This document shows, one piece after another, positions 40,742-49,187 of a stretch of DNA of 64,000 bases (positions within the stretch are counted from its first letter, which is position 1; each line of letters begins with the position of its first letter). Position numbers and translations under genes: made by a program. The stretch lies in the NCBI RefSeq assembly GCF_048060095.1, contig NZ_JBLUOA010000001.1:496001-560000 (forward strand), in the 5' to 3' direction. The notes beneath the pieces are model-generated. The model searched no databases and was not told the origin of the DNA. It saw only the letters and a program-made list of their open reading frames with translations. The stretch is from JBLUOA01 sp048060095 (lineage in GTDB: Bacteria > Pseudomonadota > Alphaproteobacteria > Rhodobacterales > Rhodobacteraceae).

Positions 40742-41304
40742 CGACGATTGGCATCGTTCTGGCTGCAGGGCGATCCTCGCGGTTCGGCGAGGCCGACAAG
40801 CTATCCGCGACATTTCATGGCGCACCTCTCGCGCATTATGCCGCCGTTGCGATGCTCGGGGCGGCGGTCGATCATCGAATTGTGGTGGTGAGGCCCGCGG
40901 TCGATCGGTTTGATGGCTTCGATATCGTGTATGCGCCCGAAGGTGCCCCGCAATCTGAAAGCTTAAAACACGGCGTCCGTCGAGCAATCGCCATTGGCGC
41001 GGATCGCATTGTCATCACACTTGCCGATATGCCGCTGGTCAACGCGGCGTTGATTGATGCGGTTGTCAAACGGGCGGGCACGGACGGGACAGCGGCCGCG
41101 ACGGATGGCGACCGGCGCGCACCGCCTGCGTGTTTTCCGGCGTCCGCGTTCCCTGCGCTTCTGGCGCTCGACGGGGATCGGGGGGCAGGGCAGCTACTGG
41201 CGACTCTGCCCGATGGCGCGCTGGTTTCGGTCACCGAACAGGAACTGGCCGACGTCGACACGCCTGCCGATCTCGTGGCGCTCGAACGGGCACTCGGCGG
41301 CTAG
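40738..41304 (+). CDS. MobA-like/MocA nucleotidyltransferase for molybdenum cofactor
   Basis: A 188-residue NTP-transferase with the typical N-terminal GIVLAAGRSSRFGEADKLSA signature (residues 4-23) and metal-binding ITLADMPLV. Short proteins like this beside XdhC usually add CMP to molybdopterin (MocA type) to give the cytosine dinucleotide form used by many hydroxylases. It is coupled to xdhC by an ATGA overlap and ends 3 bases before the convergent transporter operon. The pairing supports a cytosine-dinucleotide molybdenum hydroxylase in this block. Confidence 0.85.
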   Translation: MTTIGIVLAAGRSSRFGEADKLSATFHGAPLAHYAAVAMLGAAVDHRIVVVRPAVDRFDGFDIVYAPEGAPQSESLKHGVRRAIAIGADRIVITLADMPLVNAALIDAVVKRAGTDGTAAATDGDRRAPPACFPASAFPALLALDGDRGAGQLLATLPDGALVSVTEQELADVDTPADLVALERALGG

Positions 41305-41307
41305 GCG

Positions 41308-42003
41308 TCACACCCCAAGATACTGGTGAATCTTCGTCTGATCTTCGCGTAGCGATTGGGCCGTCACAGTCTCGGCACTCAGGCCGTGTTCGATGAAGGC
41401 GACATGGTTGGCAATCGATAGCACCGCATCAACGCGTTGTTCCACCAGCACGATGGCAACGCCGTCATCGCGCATTCGGATCACCACCTGCCGGATCGTT
41501 TCAATCATCGTCGGTTGCAGCCCCTCGGTCGGTTCATCCAGCAAAAGCACGCGTGGACGCAGGCACAGCGCGCGGGCGGTGGCGAGCATCTGCTGCTCTC
41601 CCCCCGACAGCGTGGCGGCGCGTTGCTTTAACCGTTCCCCGAGCCGCGGAAAAATGTCGAGAACCCAATCCCGCGTCGCCCGGTCCGCCTTACACGTCAT
41701 CAGGCCCATTTCGATGTTTTCCGCGACCGTCAGATCGGGAAACAAGCGCCGTCCTTGCGGGACGTAACCGATACGCTTGCGCGGCACCTCATGCGCGGGC
41801 AGCGTGCCGATGTCTTCGCCGTCAAGCGTGATCCGCCCGGACTGGGCCGGCAACAACCCCATGATCGCCTTCAGTGTCGTGGTTTTGCCCGCCCCATTGC
41901 GCCCAACAAGGCACAGGATTTCGCCGGGCCGCGCTTCAAGCGATATGCCGAACAGCACCTTCACTTGCCCGTAGGCGGCGTGGATATCCTTAACCTTCAG
42001 CAT
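41308..42003 (-). CDS. Branched-chain-type ABC transporter ATPase (LivF-like)
   Basis: A 231-residue ATPase with Walker A (GRNGAGKTT), signature (LSGGEQQMLATARAL) and Walker B (VLLLDEPTEGLQP). YVPQGRRLFPDLTVAENIEM is a LivF hallmark. ATG 42003 with GGAA 8 bases upstream lies inside the end of the LivG-like gene (14-base overlap); longer in-frame starts lack support. Fifth and last gene of a five-gene importer operon. Although the family is named for branched-chain amino acids, members carry many amides, urea and aromatic or heterocyclic acids. Confidence 0.92.
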   Translation of the reverse strand: MLKVKDIHAAYGQVKVLFGISLEARPGEILCLVGRNGAGKTTTLKAIMGLLPAQSGRITLDGEDIGTLPAHEVPRKRIGYVPQGRRLFPDLTVAENIEMGLMTCKADRATRDWVLDIFPRLGERLKQRAATLSGGEQQMLATARALCLRPRVLLLDEPTEGLQPTMIETIRQVVIRMRDDGVAIVLVEQRVDAVLSIANHVAFIEHGLSAETVTAQSLREDQTKIHQYLGV

Positions 42004-42715
42004 CGTCAGTTCCAAGATAGGCGGCCTGCACCGCCGGGTTATCGCGAATTTCGTCGGGTGTGCCGCGGGCCAGAACTTCGCCCGCATCAAGGACGGTGAT
42101 TAGGTCAGCCGTCGCCATAACGACGTCCATGTTATGTTCGATCAGCAGGATTGTGATCGTGTCCGCAAGCGATTTGATCAGCGTGATAAAGTCCTGGATT
42201 TCGCTTTCCGCGAGCCCTTGGGTCGGCTCATCCAGAATGAACAGGCGGGGGTCTTGTGCAAGCCCCATCGCGATTTCGAGGATGCGTTGGTGTCCGTAGC
42301 TAAGCGTGCCTGCGATCTGGTTCGCAAGGCTGCTCAGGCCGACGCGATCAAGAACATCTGCCACTTTGGCATTCACCGCCTTTGCGTCCCGCCCCAAGCG
42401 TCGCCGCGCGGCAAGGGCGACGTTTTCGTGGACGGACAACCCTGCAAAGACTGACGTGATCTGGAACGTATATGCAATGCCAAGTGCGATGCGTTTGTGG
42501 GCGGGCAGGCGGCTGACGTCCTGCCCGTCAAAAAACACGGTGCCGCGGGTTGCCTCGATCCGCCCGCTCAGCATACCGACAAAGGTGGATTTTCCCGCCC
42601 CATTCGGGCCGATCAGGGCCATGATGCGACCTTCGGGCAGTTCAAAGTCGATCCCGGCATTGGCGGTAATCCCGCCATATGTCTTGGTCAGATCGGTGGT
42701 CGATAGGATCGTCAT
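41990..42715 (-). CDS. Branched-chain-type ABC transporter ATPase (LivG-like)
   Basis: A 241-residue ATPase with Walker A (GPNGAGKST), signature (LSYGHQRILEIAMGLAQ) and Walker B (LFILDEPTQGLAESE). LSYG in place of LSGG is usual for LivG proteins. ATG 42715 overlaps the stop of the permease gene (ATGA). Forms a heterodimer with the LivF-like ATPase on the two permeases encoded upstream. Confidence 0.92.
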   Translation of the reverse strand: MTILSTTDLTKTYGGITANAGIDFELPEGRIMALIGPNGAGKSTFVGMLSGRIEATRGTVFFDGQDVSRLPAHKRIALGIAYTFQITSVFAGLSVHENVALAARRRLGRDAKAVNAKVADVLDRVGLSSLANQIAGTLSYGHQRILEIAMGLAQDPRLFILDEPTQGLAESEIQDFITLIKSLADTITILLIEHNMDVVMATADLITVLDAGEVLARGTPDEIRDNPAVQAAYLGTDDAEG

Positions 42716-43656
42716 GGCAGCCACGGGCAGAGCCGTTTGCGGATTTCCCCCGCCAACCCTTGCGGCGCGAACAAGGTGAGCAGCACCAGCGCAACCCCCG
42801 CGACCAGCATATAGGCGGTGGTGAGAGAACTTGAGTAATCGATCAGGTAGAACATGAAGATTACGCCGATCAGTGGGCCAATCGTTGTGCCAGCCCCTCC
42901 AAGCAACACCCAAAGCAGCGGAAAGATCGAATACTGGACCGTCGCGAATGTGGCCCCGGTATAGCCGAACAGCAGGGCATAAGCGGCGCCCGACGCGCCG
43001 GAGATTGTGCCCGACAGCATCACCGCCTTCACCTTATGGCGCACAGTGTCATAACCAAGCATCGACGCGCGTTCCTCATTCTCGCGGATCGCGATGAGGG
43101 TGCGCCCGAACGGGGACCGGACGAGGTAGCTGGTCAGCAAAAAGCACACCGAAAACAGGATAAGGGCGGCGAAGTACCGCTCGGTCGCACCTGTCAGGCT
43201 GATTCCTGCAAACACGCGTTCGGCCTGCTGGATCACAAAACCTTCGTCCCCCCGCGTGTAGGTGCCGAAGTAAAGGATCGTTAGGTAGCCCGCCTGTGCG
43301 AACATCAGCGTGACGATCATGAACGCAACGCCCGAGGTGCGCAGGGCGAGGAACCCAACCACAGCCGACACGATCAGCGCGACCAGCAGGCCCGACACAA
43401 ACGCCGGCGCCGGGGTGAAGTCGAAGAACTGCATCGTCATGCCAAGGCCATACATCCCGGCGGCAAAGAATAGCGCGTGCCCCAGCGACAGAAGCCCGGT
43501 GTAGCCAAACAGCAAGTTATAGCCCATCGCGTAGATCGCGAGCACCATGATGCGGGACAGGTTGCCAACGTGATAGGCGGGCAGAACGAAGAACAGGACG
43601 ATCAGCAGCCCGATCACCCCGAAATGCAATATGTGCGATCGCTGCGCGTCGCTCAC
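42712..43656 (-). CDS. Branched-chain-type ABC transporter permease (LivM-like)
   Basis: A 314-residue inner-membrane protein with about nine or ten hydrophobic segments. GYNLLFGYTGLLSLGHALFF (residues 45-64) is the LivM-family signature, and SGASGAAYALLFGYTG and LLGGAGTTIGPLIGV are further conserved blocks. Overlaps the LivH-like gene upstream and the LivG-like gene downstream by four bases each, so the operon is tightly coupled. Confidence 0.92.
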   Translation of the reverse strand: MSDAQRSHILHFGVIGLLIVLFFVLPAYHVGNLSRIMVLAIYAMGYNLLFGYTGLLSLGHALFFAAGMYGLGMTMQFFDFTPAPAFVSGLLVALIVSAVVGFLALRTSGVAFMIVTLMFAQAGYLTILYFGTYTRGDEGFVIQQAERVFAGISLTGATERYFAALILFSVCFLLTSYLVRSPFGRTLIAIRENEERASMLGYDTVRHKVKAVMLSGTISGASGAAYALLFGYTGATFATVQYSIFPLLWVLLGGAGTTIGPLIGVIFMFYLIDYSSSLTTAYMLVAGVALVLLTLFAPQGLAGEIRKRLCPWLP

Positions 43657-44579
43657 CTCTCCGGCCTCCCAAGCAGTCCGTGTGGGCGAAAGACGAGAAC
43701 CATGGCGACCAGCAGCGTGGCGATGATCTTGGCGAGGGTGGGCGAGAAAAAGACCGAGATGATGCCATCGCTCATCCCGATCAGAATGGCGGCGATGACG
43801 GTGCCGGGCAGGCTGCCAAGCCCGCCGATGATGACGACGATGAACGACAGCAAAAGCGGATCGTGACCCATCAGGTAATGCGCCTGCTGTATCGGGACGA
43901 TCAGAACGGCCCCGATTGCCGCGAGACCCGCCCCAAGGCCGAACACCAGCGAATAGACGCGATTGACGGGCACACCGAAGGCTTGGGCCATTTCGCTATC
44001 CTGCTGTGTCGCCCGCATGATGAGGCCGAATTTCGTGCGCGACATCAGCAACCAAAGCCCGGTCAGGATCGCGATGGCCGCGACGATCACGAACAGCTTG
44101 TAGCTGGTCGTGCCAAGCCCCCATGGCCAAATGACCGCAAACCCGCCTTCGCCAAATTCAAACCACGGCAGGGACAATCGCGTGCTGAAGGGCGGCTGCA
44201 CCGGGCGCGCTTCTGGACCGAATAGCATCAGGGTAGACTGCTGGATGATGTAGAGCAGTCCGATGGTTGCGACTATCGTGCGCTCTGGATCGTAGTCGAT
44301 GCGCTGCAAAACGAACTTGTCCGCGAGGGCGGCGAGCGTGCCGACAAGAAGCGGCGCGATCAGGATCGCCAGCGCGAAGCCCAGTGCCGGATGGACACCG
44401 ATGAGGGTTGAAACCCACCACGCGATGACCGCGCCCAGCATGAAGAATTCGCCGTGGGCCACGTTGACGACGCGCATGATGCCAAACACGATGCTCAGCC
44501 CCATCGCGGTCAGCGCCAGAACAGCCGCCGTCAGCGCGCCTTCCAGCGACGCGAGGAACAGGTGTGGTCCGAAATCCAT
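43653..44579 (-). CDS. Branched-chain-type ABC transporter permease (LivH-like)
   Basis: A 308-residue permease. TAMGLSIVFGIMRVVNVAHG (residues 23-42) is the LivH signature, followed by EFFMLGA; IVVIIGGLGSLPGTVIAAIL is the conserved C-terminal block. Eight to nine membrane segments. It follows the binding-protein gene by 25 bases. Confidence 0.92.
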   Translation of the reverse strand: MDFGPHLFLASLEGALTAAVLALTAMGLSIVFGIMRVVNVAHGEFFMLGAVIAWWVSTLIGVHPALGFALAILIAPLLVGTLAALADKFVLQRIDYDPERTIVATIGLLYIIQQSTLMLFGPEARPVQPPFSTRLSLPWFEFGEGGFAVIWPWGLGTTSYKLFVIVAAIAILTGLWLLMSRTKFGLIMRATQQDSEMAQAFGVPVNRVYSLVFGLGAGLAAIGAVLIVPIQQAHYLMGHDPLLLSFIVVIIGGLGSLPGTVIAAILIGMSDGIISVFFSPTLAKIIATLLVAMVLVFRPHGLLGRPER

Positions 44580-44604
44580 TCGTCAGGCCGCCCCGCGACC
44601 GCGC

Positions 44605-45903
44605 CTAGAACGCTTGTGTGGTGTAATCGACCTCATCCTCATAAAGCGTGTCTTCGATGGATGTGGTGTGGACAAGCTCCAGTTTGCCGCCGGTCACCTT
44701 GGTGATGTATTGATGGCCGAAGGTTTGGTGGGTTTTGCCGTTAAAGCGTTTTGCGCCCTGCGGGTGGTCCTCTGAATGCTCCATGTCGGACATCGCTTCG
44801 ACCGCTTCGATAAGTGCAGCGCGGTTGTCTGGGCCTTGGTAATCCGCAGCCTCCATCCCGCGTTTGATGATGTTCAGTGTCTCCCAACAACCGAACATGT
44901 GGGAATAGGTCGAAACATCGGCTGGGTCGCTAGTTGATGCACCCATGTCATCAACGCCGACAGCGGCACGGTAGGTCTTGTCGAACTCGGACTGGTCGGC
45001 CTGCGCATGACGCGGGAAACCTTCCCAGAAATAGGTGCCTTCGAGGAATTCGAGGCCGGGGCTTGCGATATCGACCGCTTCCAGGCTGTCGATAAAGCCG
45101 AAAATCTCGGGGCTGTTGTCGCCAAAGAACTCGCCCATTTCCTTCACGAAGGTCAGGACCGCAGGGCCGACCATGACGTGATAGATAACTTCGGTATCGC
45201 GCGGGATATTCGGAAAATACCGGGTGAACGACGTTTCGGTCGGCGGAATGGCGATTTTGGCGACAACTTCGCCGCCCTCACGCTCAATCGCTTCGGAAAA
45301 GAAATCGCGATGATCGTGGCCAAATGCGAAATCCGGGTAGATCATCGTGACCTTCTTGCCAAGGTTGCTACCCACATACGGCGCCATCGCCTGCACCTGA
45401 CTTTTCACATCGGTGATGCCGGGTTGCAGCGTGTAGCGGTTGAGCTTGCCACTGGCGACGTGATGGCCTTCCGAGACCACGAAATAAGGGATTTTCAACT
45501 CTCCCGCGCGGGGGGAGGAGCCGAACACGACATGGCTGAACAGCGTGCCGAAGGCGATGTCGCAATTATGCTGGGTCGCGAACTTTTCGACGACCTCTGC
45601 ACCGCGCTTGGGGTCGGTGCCGTCGTCTTCTGCGATAATCTCAACCGGACGGCCATTGATCCCGCCCATATCGTTGATCCGCTTCACTGCAGCGGTGGTC
45701 GTGCGGTCATACCAGCGCCCATAGGCGGCACCGATGCCCGTGCGGTGCACCTGAAAGCCGATTTTGATCGGCTCAGAGCTTTGGGCTTGGGCAAATCCTG
45801 ACATCCCCGGCAGCAGGCCAGACGCGGCAACAGTCCCCGCTCCAAGCGTTTTAATCGCGTTCCGGCGGGTGAAGTGCGGCTTAATTTTATTGGCCTTGGT
45901 CAT
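44605..45903 (-). CDS. Branched-chain/amide-type ABC transporter substrate-binding protein, Tat-exported
   Basis: A 432-residue periplasmic binding protein of the Leu/Ile/Val/amide class. The N-terminus has a twin-arginine signal (FTRRNAIKTLGAGTVAASG) with cleavage near AQAQ, residue about 41, so it is probably exported folded by Tat. ATG 45903 has GGAGG 6 bases upstream; an upstream in-frame GTG lies in the candidate operator. The mature part starts PIKIGFQVHRTGIGAAYG. A candidate MarR-type site lies about 55 bases upstream, and the operon sits among N-heterocycle genes, so the ligand may be a nicotinate-like compound (inference). Confidence 0.88.
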   Translation of the reverse strand: MTKANKIKPHFTRRNAIKTLGAGTVAASGLLPGMSGFAQAQSSEPIKIGFQVHRTGIGAAYGRWYDRTTTAAVKRINDMGGINGRPVEIIAEDDGTDPKRGAEVVEKFATQHNCDIAFGTLFSHVVFGSSPRAGELKIPYFVVSEGHHVASGKLNRYTLQPGITDVKSQVQAMAPYVGSNLGKKVTMIYPDFAFGHDHRDFFSEAIEREGGEVVAKIAIPPTETSFTRYFPNIPRDTEVIYHVMVGPAVLTFVKEMGEFFGDNSPEIFGFIDSLEAVDIASPGLEFLEGTYFWEGFPRHAQADQSEFDKTYRAAVGVDDMGASTSDPADVSTYSHMFGCWETLNIIKRGMEAADYQGPDNRAALIEAVEAMSDMEHSEDHPQGAKRFNGKTHQTFGHQYITKVTGGKLELVHTTSIEDTLYEDEVDYTTQAF

Positions 45904-45956
45904 GTCAAACCTCCGTGTTGGCGCCTTGTTGGGCAGTCGCTGAGCCTCGACAGGCT

Positions 45957-45970
45957 GTATGCGCACTAAC
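45957..45970 (-). promoter_or_regulatory. Candidate MarR operator upstream of the importer operon
   Basis: On the minus strand GTTAGTGCGCATAC matches GTTAGTGTGCTAAC (the site at 55948) in 11 of 14 positions; the left half-site is intact, the right half degenerate. It lies 54 bases before the binding-protein start. If real, it ties the importer to the same MarR regulon as the hydroxylase and the enamidase. Confidence 0.4.
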
Positions 45971-45999
45971 GATGAGTCCAGCTTTTTCTGGAGTTTAGG

Positions 46000-47439
46000 T
46001 CACACTCCGCGCGGGGAAGCAAGAAGCCAAAGGCCCAGAAACGTGTAAAGAATCATGAAGACCGCCAGCGGCAGCTGGCTGAGGATCACGCGCCGTCGCG
46101 TGCGAAACAGCTCCGCCGCAATTGCATGGGCCATCAAAACAGCGAGGATATGAACACCGACGACGACCCCGGCTTGGGTCAGCCAGATCAGGCGCACGCT
46201 GTCGCGGTTACTGAAAAATCCGGTGGTGATTTGGTATTGCCCGAGGCCTAGGATATCCGCCCCCCGCGCCAGCGGATCGGACAGTGCAGCGATGGCATAT
46301 TGCCCGTCGACCAGAAACGACGTCAGGTAGTGGGCGATGTGATAGCCGAAGGCGATAGGCAGAACCGACACGGCGGACCTTGTGAATGCAGCGCGAAAGG
46401 CGACCTGATCGCCCGTTCCAGCGCCCGCATTGGCGAGGGTCAGGCCAAGCCAGATGCACCCCGCAAAGGTAACGACAAGCGCGACGTTGGTGGCAAGCAA
46501 CCCGGCAATCGTCGGCCAGATCACGGCAGAGCGTCCGGGGAACTCCAACGGGTTCACGCCAATCTTGCCGAGCCACCAGAAGGTTTCGCCAATCCCGTCG
46601 AAACTGCCGGACCCCAGCAGGATGAGGATGAAAACGGCTCCGCCGATCGTTGGTGCGGATTGCCGCAGCGCCGCCCAACCGGGGACGCCGATTGTCGCGT
46701 TTCCGGCCCATTGGACAGGTGCGAGGGCCGCGAAGCGGCGGAAGAGCATTGTGAAACACTCGCAGTTGGTCAGCCAAGCCTCCGCCCCGAACACCACCAT
46801 CCCCGCGAAGGTCAGCAGCCAGTAGCCGAAGACAACATTGGCCAGCCGCGCCGGATCCTGCGGGGCCGGGTCCGCGATGAGGAACATGAAGAACAGCACG
46901 AACAGGACGACCCCCGGCCACATACCGAATGACCTTGGCAACGCGATAAGCGGTGTGTTTCGGAGGGTCCCGAACAACAGCCGGAACAACCCGGTCCATG
47001 GGTTGATCCACGCCCATAGGTTGCCGAACAGACCGTGGAGCGTGACAAGCACAACCCACCAGATTGTCCAGATCGTCAGGGGCAGCAGGTTCGTCAGCGG
47101 GTCGCGTGGCCCGGTCACGCCGATGACCAGCAACACGGCAAGGGCGATGAGGGACACAAGGCTCGCTACCGTCTGGAAACGCTCAAGGCTGGGGTGCGCG
47201 CCGATCTCGACAGGCCGAAACATTGAGGCCAACCAGCGCGGCGGAACCAACGCCACCACGATCATCGAGAACGCAACCGCAGCGCATCCGGCGGCGATGT
47301 AGACATCCGTCGGCAGCAGCAAGACAAACGCCTGTTCCGATGCGTGCGCCGCCGCAGATTGCGCCTGCACCAGCCAGCAAAGCGCGGTCAGGACCAGTCC
47401 AAGGGCAGCGCGGCCGGCGTTGTCAGGCAATCGAAACAT
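46000..47439 (-). CDS. Polytopic membrane protein of unknown function
   Basis: A 479-residue protein beginning with a signal peptide-like segment (MFRLPDNAGRAALGLVLTAL) and AHASEQAFVLLLPTDVY, followed by about ten to twelve hydrophobic segments. Charged residues are rare inside segments. ATG 47439 is used; a much longer upstream extension reads through the divergent neighbour and is not credible. It is divergent from a PCuAC-like secreted protein with a 34-bp gap, so the two may form one exported metal-handling or periplasmic module. I do not recognise the family with certainty. Confidence 0.6.
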   Translation of the reverse strand: MFRLPDNAGRAALGLVLTALCWLVQAQSAAAHASEQAFVLLLPTDVYIAAGCAAVAFSMIVVALVPPRWLASMFRPVEIGAHPSLERFQTVASLVSLIALAVLLVIGVTGPRDPLTNLLPLTIWTIWWVVLVTLHGLFGNLWAWINPWTGLFRLLFGTLRNTPLIALPRSFGMWPGVVLFVLFFMFLIADPAPQDPARLANVVFGYWLLTFAGMVVFGAEAWLTNCECFTMLFRRFAALAPVQWAGNATIGVPGWAALRQSAPTIGGAVFILILLGSGSFDGIGETFWWLGKIGVNPLEFPGRSAVIWPTIAGLLATNVALVVTFAGCIWLGLTLANAGAGTGDQVAFRAAFTRSAVSVLPIAFGYHIAHYLTSFLVDGQYAIAALSDPLARGADILGLGQYQITTGFFSNRDSVRLIWLTQAGVVVGVHILAVLMAHAIAAELFRTRRRVILSQLPLAVFMILYTFLGLWLLASPRGV

Positions 47440-47473
47440 GGTAGGATACAAACACCTTTGGCGTGGAAGTCCA

Positions 47474-48262
47474 ATGAAACACAGACGTGCGACCGTTGTT
47501 CTGGCTGTCCTTCTTCTAGGCGGCGCGCTGGTTTTCTGGAAGCTGCAATCGGCAACCACTCCGCTTCGGATCACGGAGGCGCGGGCCGTTTGGGACGCGG
47601 ATACCGCCGACAGCTTTAACGTCTTCCTGAAAATCGAAAACCTCGGCCCGCCTGATACGCTGCTCGGCGCCCACACGTCCATTGCGAAATCTGCTGAGAC
47701 TGCGGGTCTGATCGGGGCGACTTCCGCGCCCATCCCGTCGGGGGCGACGCCCACCTTGGCGGCGGACGGTGCGCATATCGCACTCGATGGGGTAGACGGC
47801 GGCATCGGCCCCGGCGCGACTTTCCCGCTGACCCTGACCTTCGACCGCGCGGGGGAAGTTTCGGTCCTTGCCACGGTCGCGGACCCGACTGGCGGTGCAT
47901 CGGTCGCCGGGCAGCCCGACCTCGGCGATATCTGCCGGGTTGGGCCGGGCGAACCCGCGCCGAAGGTTGATCTGCAAGTCAAACCAGCGGCGGATGGCGA
48001 GGGCTGGTCCGTCACAGTTCTATCCGACGAATTCACATTCTCGCCCACGGTTGACGGGCTAGGCCACGTTCCGGGCTATGGGCACGGGCACCTTTATATC
48101 AACGGGCTGAAGCTTCAGCGGCTCTATCGGCCCGAAGCGTTGATCGGGGCGCTACCCGCCGGACGTCATACCGTTACAGTAACGTTGAACACCAACGATC
48201 ACCGGGTCTATGTCGTCGATGACGTTCCAGTCTCGGTCAGTGCTGAGATTGTAGTGGAGTGA
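47474..48262 (+). CDS. Exported protein with degenerate PCuAC-like domain and a His-rich C-terminal domain
   Basis: A 262-residue protein with an N-terminal membrane segment (RRATVVLAVLLLGGALVFW). Residues 35-145 follow the PCuAC copper-chaperone pattern (FLKIENLGPPDTLLGAHTS, VPIPxG-like APIPSGATPTL, ADGAHIAL, TFPLTLTFDRAG). However, the usual Met and His copper ligands are mostly missing: only the His in AHIAL remains. The C-terminal domain (170-262) has GHVPGYGHGHLYINGLKLQR and LNTNDHRVYVVDDVP, with four histidines that might bind metal. ATG 47474 with GGAAG upstream. The role is unknown; copper delivery is uncertain because of the missing ligands. Confidence 0.65.
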   Translation: MKHRRATVVLAVLLLGGALVFWKLQSATTPLRITEARAVWDADTADSFNVFLKIENLGPPDTLLGAHTSIAKSAETAGLIGATSAPIPSGATPTLAADGAHIALDGVDGGIGPGATFPLTLTFDRAGEVSVLATVADPTGGASVAGQPDLGDICRVGPGEPAPKVDLQVKPAADGEGWSVTVLSDEFTFSPTVDGLGHVPGYGHGHLYINGLKLQRLYRPEALIGALPAGRHTVTVTLNTNDHRVYVVDDVPVSVSAEIVVE

Positions 48263-48280
48263 CCCTTCGCCAGAAAGAAA

Positions 48281-48320
48281 TTGACAGGCGATCAAGGGCA
48301 GGAGTTTATTAGTATACTAG
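48281..48320 (+). promoter_or_regulatory. Promoter and palindromic operator of the hydroxylase operon
   Basis: TTGACA (48281-48286) followed 18 bases later by TTTATT (48305-48310) forms a plausible sigma-70 promoter. TTAGTATACTAG (48309-48320), containing the perfect palindrome TAGTATACTA, overlaps the expected transcription start, a repressor position. It resembles the site in front of the enamidase gene (TTAG-N4-CTAA). Confidence 0.6.
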
Positions 48321-48341
48321 CGACCCTGACTGGGAGAGCGC

Positions 48342-49187
48342 ATGGCCTATCTCGCGCCAAGCAGCCTGCAAGATGCCCTCAGCGCACTTGCGGAGGGAGA
48401 CATTTCCGTTGTCGCCGGGGGGACGGATTTCTTTCCGATGCTTGGGGAAAAGCCCGCGCCGGACAACATCCTCGACATCACGCGGATCGACGGACTGCGC
48501 GGGATCAGGCGGACGGATGACGGCTGGAGGATCGGCGCAACCACGCGCTGGCGCGATGTGGTGAAGGACGATCTGCCCCCTTGTTTTGATGGCTTGAAAG
48601 CCGCGGCGGCAGAGGTTGGATCGCATCAAATCCAGAACGTCGCGACGGTTGGCGGCAACCTTTGCAATGCGTCGCCAGCAGCGGATGGTGTGCCACCGCT
48701 CTTGGCGCTTGAGGCGTCCGTTGAATTAAGCGCACCGGGCGGATCGCGTCAGGTTCCGCTGGCGGAGTTCATTGCGAATGTGCGCCAGACGCGGCTCCGC
48801 GATGGGGAGTTGCTGACCGCGCTGCATATACCTGCGCTGCCGGATAACGCCACGAGCAGCTTCGTGAAACTCGGCAGCCGTCGCTATCTGGTGATTTCGA
48901 TTGCCATGGTTGGCGTCGTTGTCTGGGTCGACTCCGATGACCGGGTCGAAGGTGCGCGTGTCGCGGTCGGATCATGCTCTGCCGTTGCGCAGCGGCTGTT
49001 TGTGCTTGAGGATGCGTTGATCGGGATGCCGGTTGCCGATCTTCGCCGCGTGACAGTCGATTCGGGCCATCTGACCCTGTTGTCACCCATCACCGATGCA
49101 CGCGGCACTGCTGATTACAGACTACGCGCGGTCGCTGAGCTGTGCGAACGGGCAATCGCAGCGGCGGGCGGAGCGGGCAGTGGATAG
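48342..49187 (+). CDS. Molybdenum hydroxylase FAD-binding subunit (CoxM/XdhB-like)
   Basis: A 281-residue flavin subunit of a xanthine-dehydrogenase-type enzyme. It has the FAD loop VVAGGTDFFPML (residues about 26-37), the second loop ATVGGNLCNASPAADGVPPL (about 104-123), and the CO-dehydrogenase flavoprotein C-terminal domain from about 175. It should pass electrons from the iron-sulfur clusters to an acceptor. The next gene's GTG start overlaps its end by 8 bases. First gene of a six-gene, fully overlapping operon. Confidence 0.9.
   Translation: MAYLAPSSLQDALSALAEGDISVVAGGTDFFPMLGEKPAPDNILDITRIDGLRGIRRTDDGWRIGATTRWRDVVKDDLPPCFDGLKAAAAEVGSHQIQNVATVGGNLCNASPAADGVPPLLALEASVELSAPGGSRQVPLAEFIANVRQTRLRDGELLTALHIPALPDNATSSFVKLGSRRYLVISIAMVGVVVWVDSDDRVEGARVAVGSCSAVAQRLFVLEDALIGMPVADLRRVTVDSGHLTLLSPITDARGTADYRLRAVAELCERAIAAAGGAGSG

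Noticed and set aside
46000..48048. A long minus-strand frame extending the membrane protein by 203 residues upstream.
   Set aside because: The extension runs through the divergent PCuAC-like gene and is low-complexity shadow sequence; the signal-peptide-like start at 47439 explains the gene fully.
49096..49179. An upstream ATG for the FeS/Mo hydroxylase subunit.
   Set aside because: It would overlap the FAD subunit gene by about 90 bases and lacks a ribosome binding site; GTG 49180 has GGAG at the right distance and gives a normal FeS-domain start.
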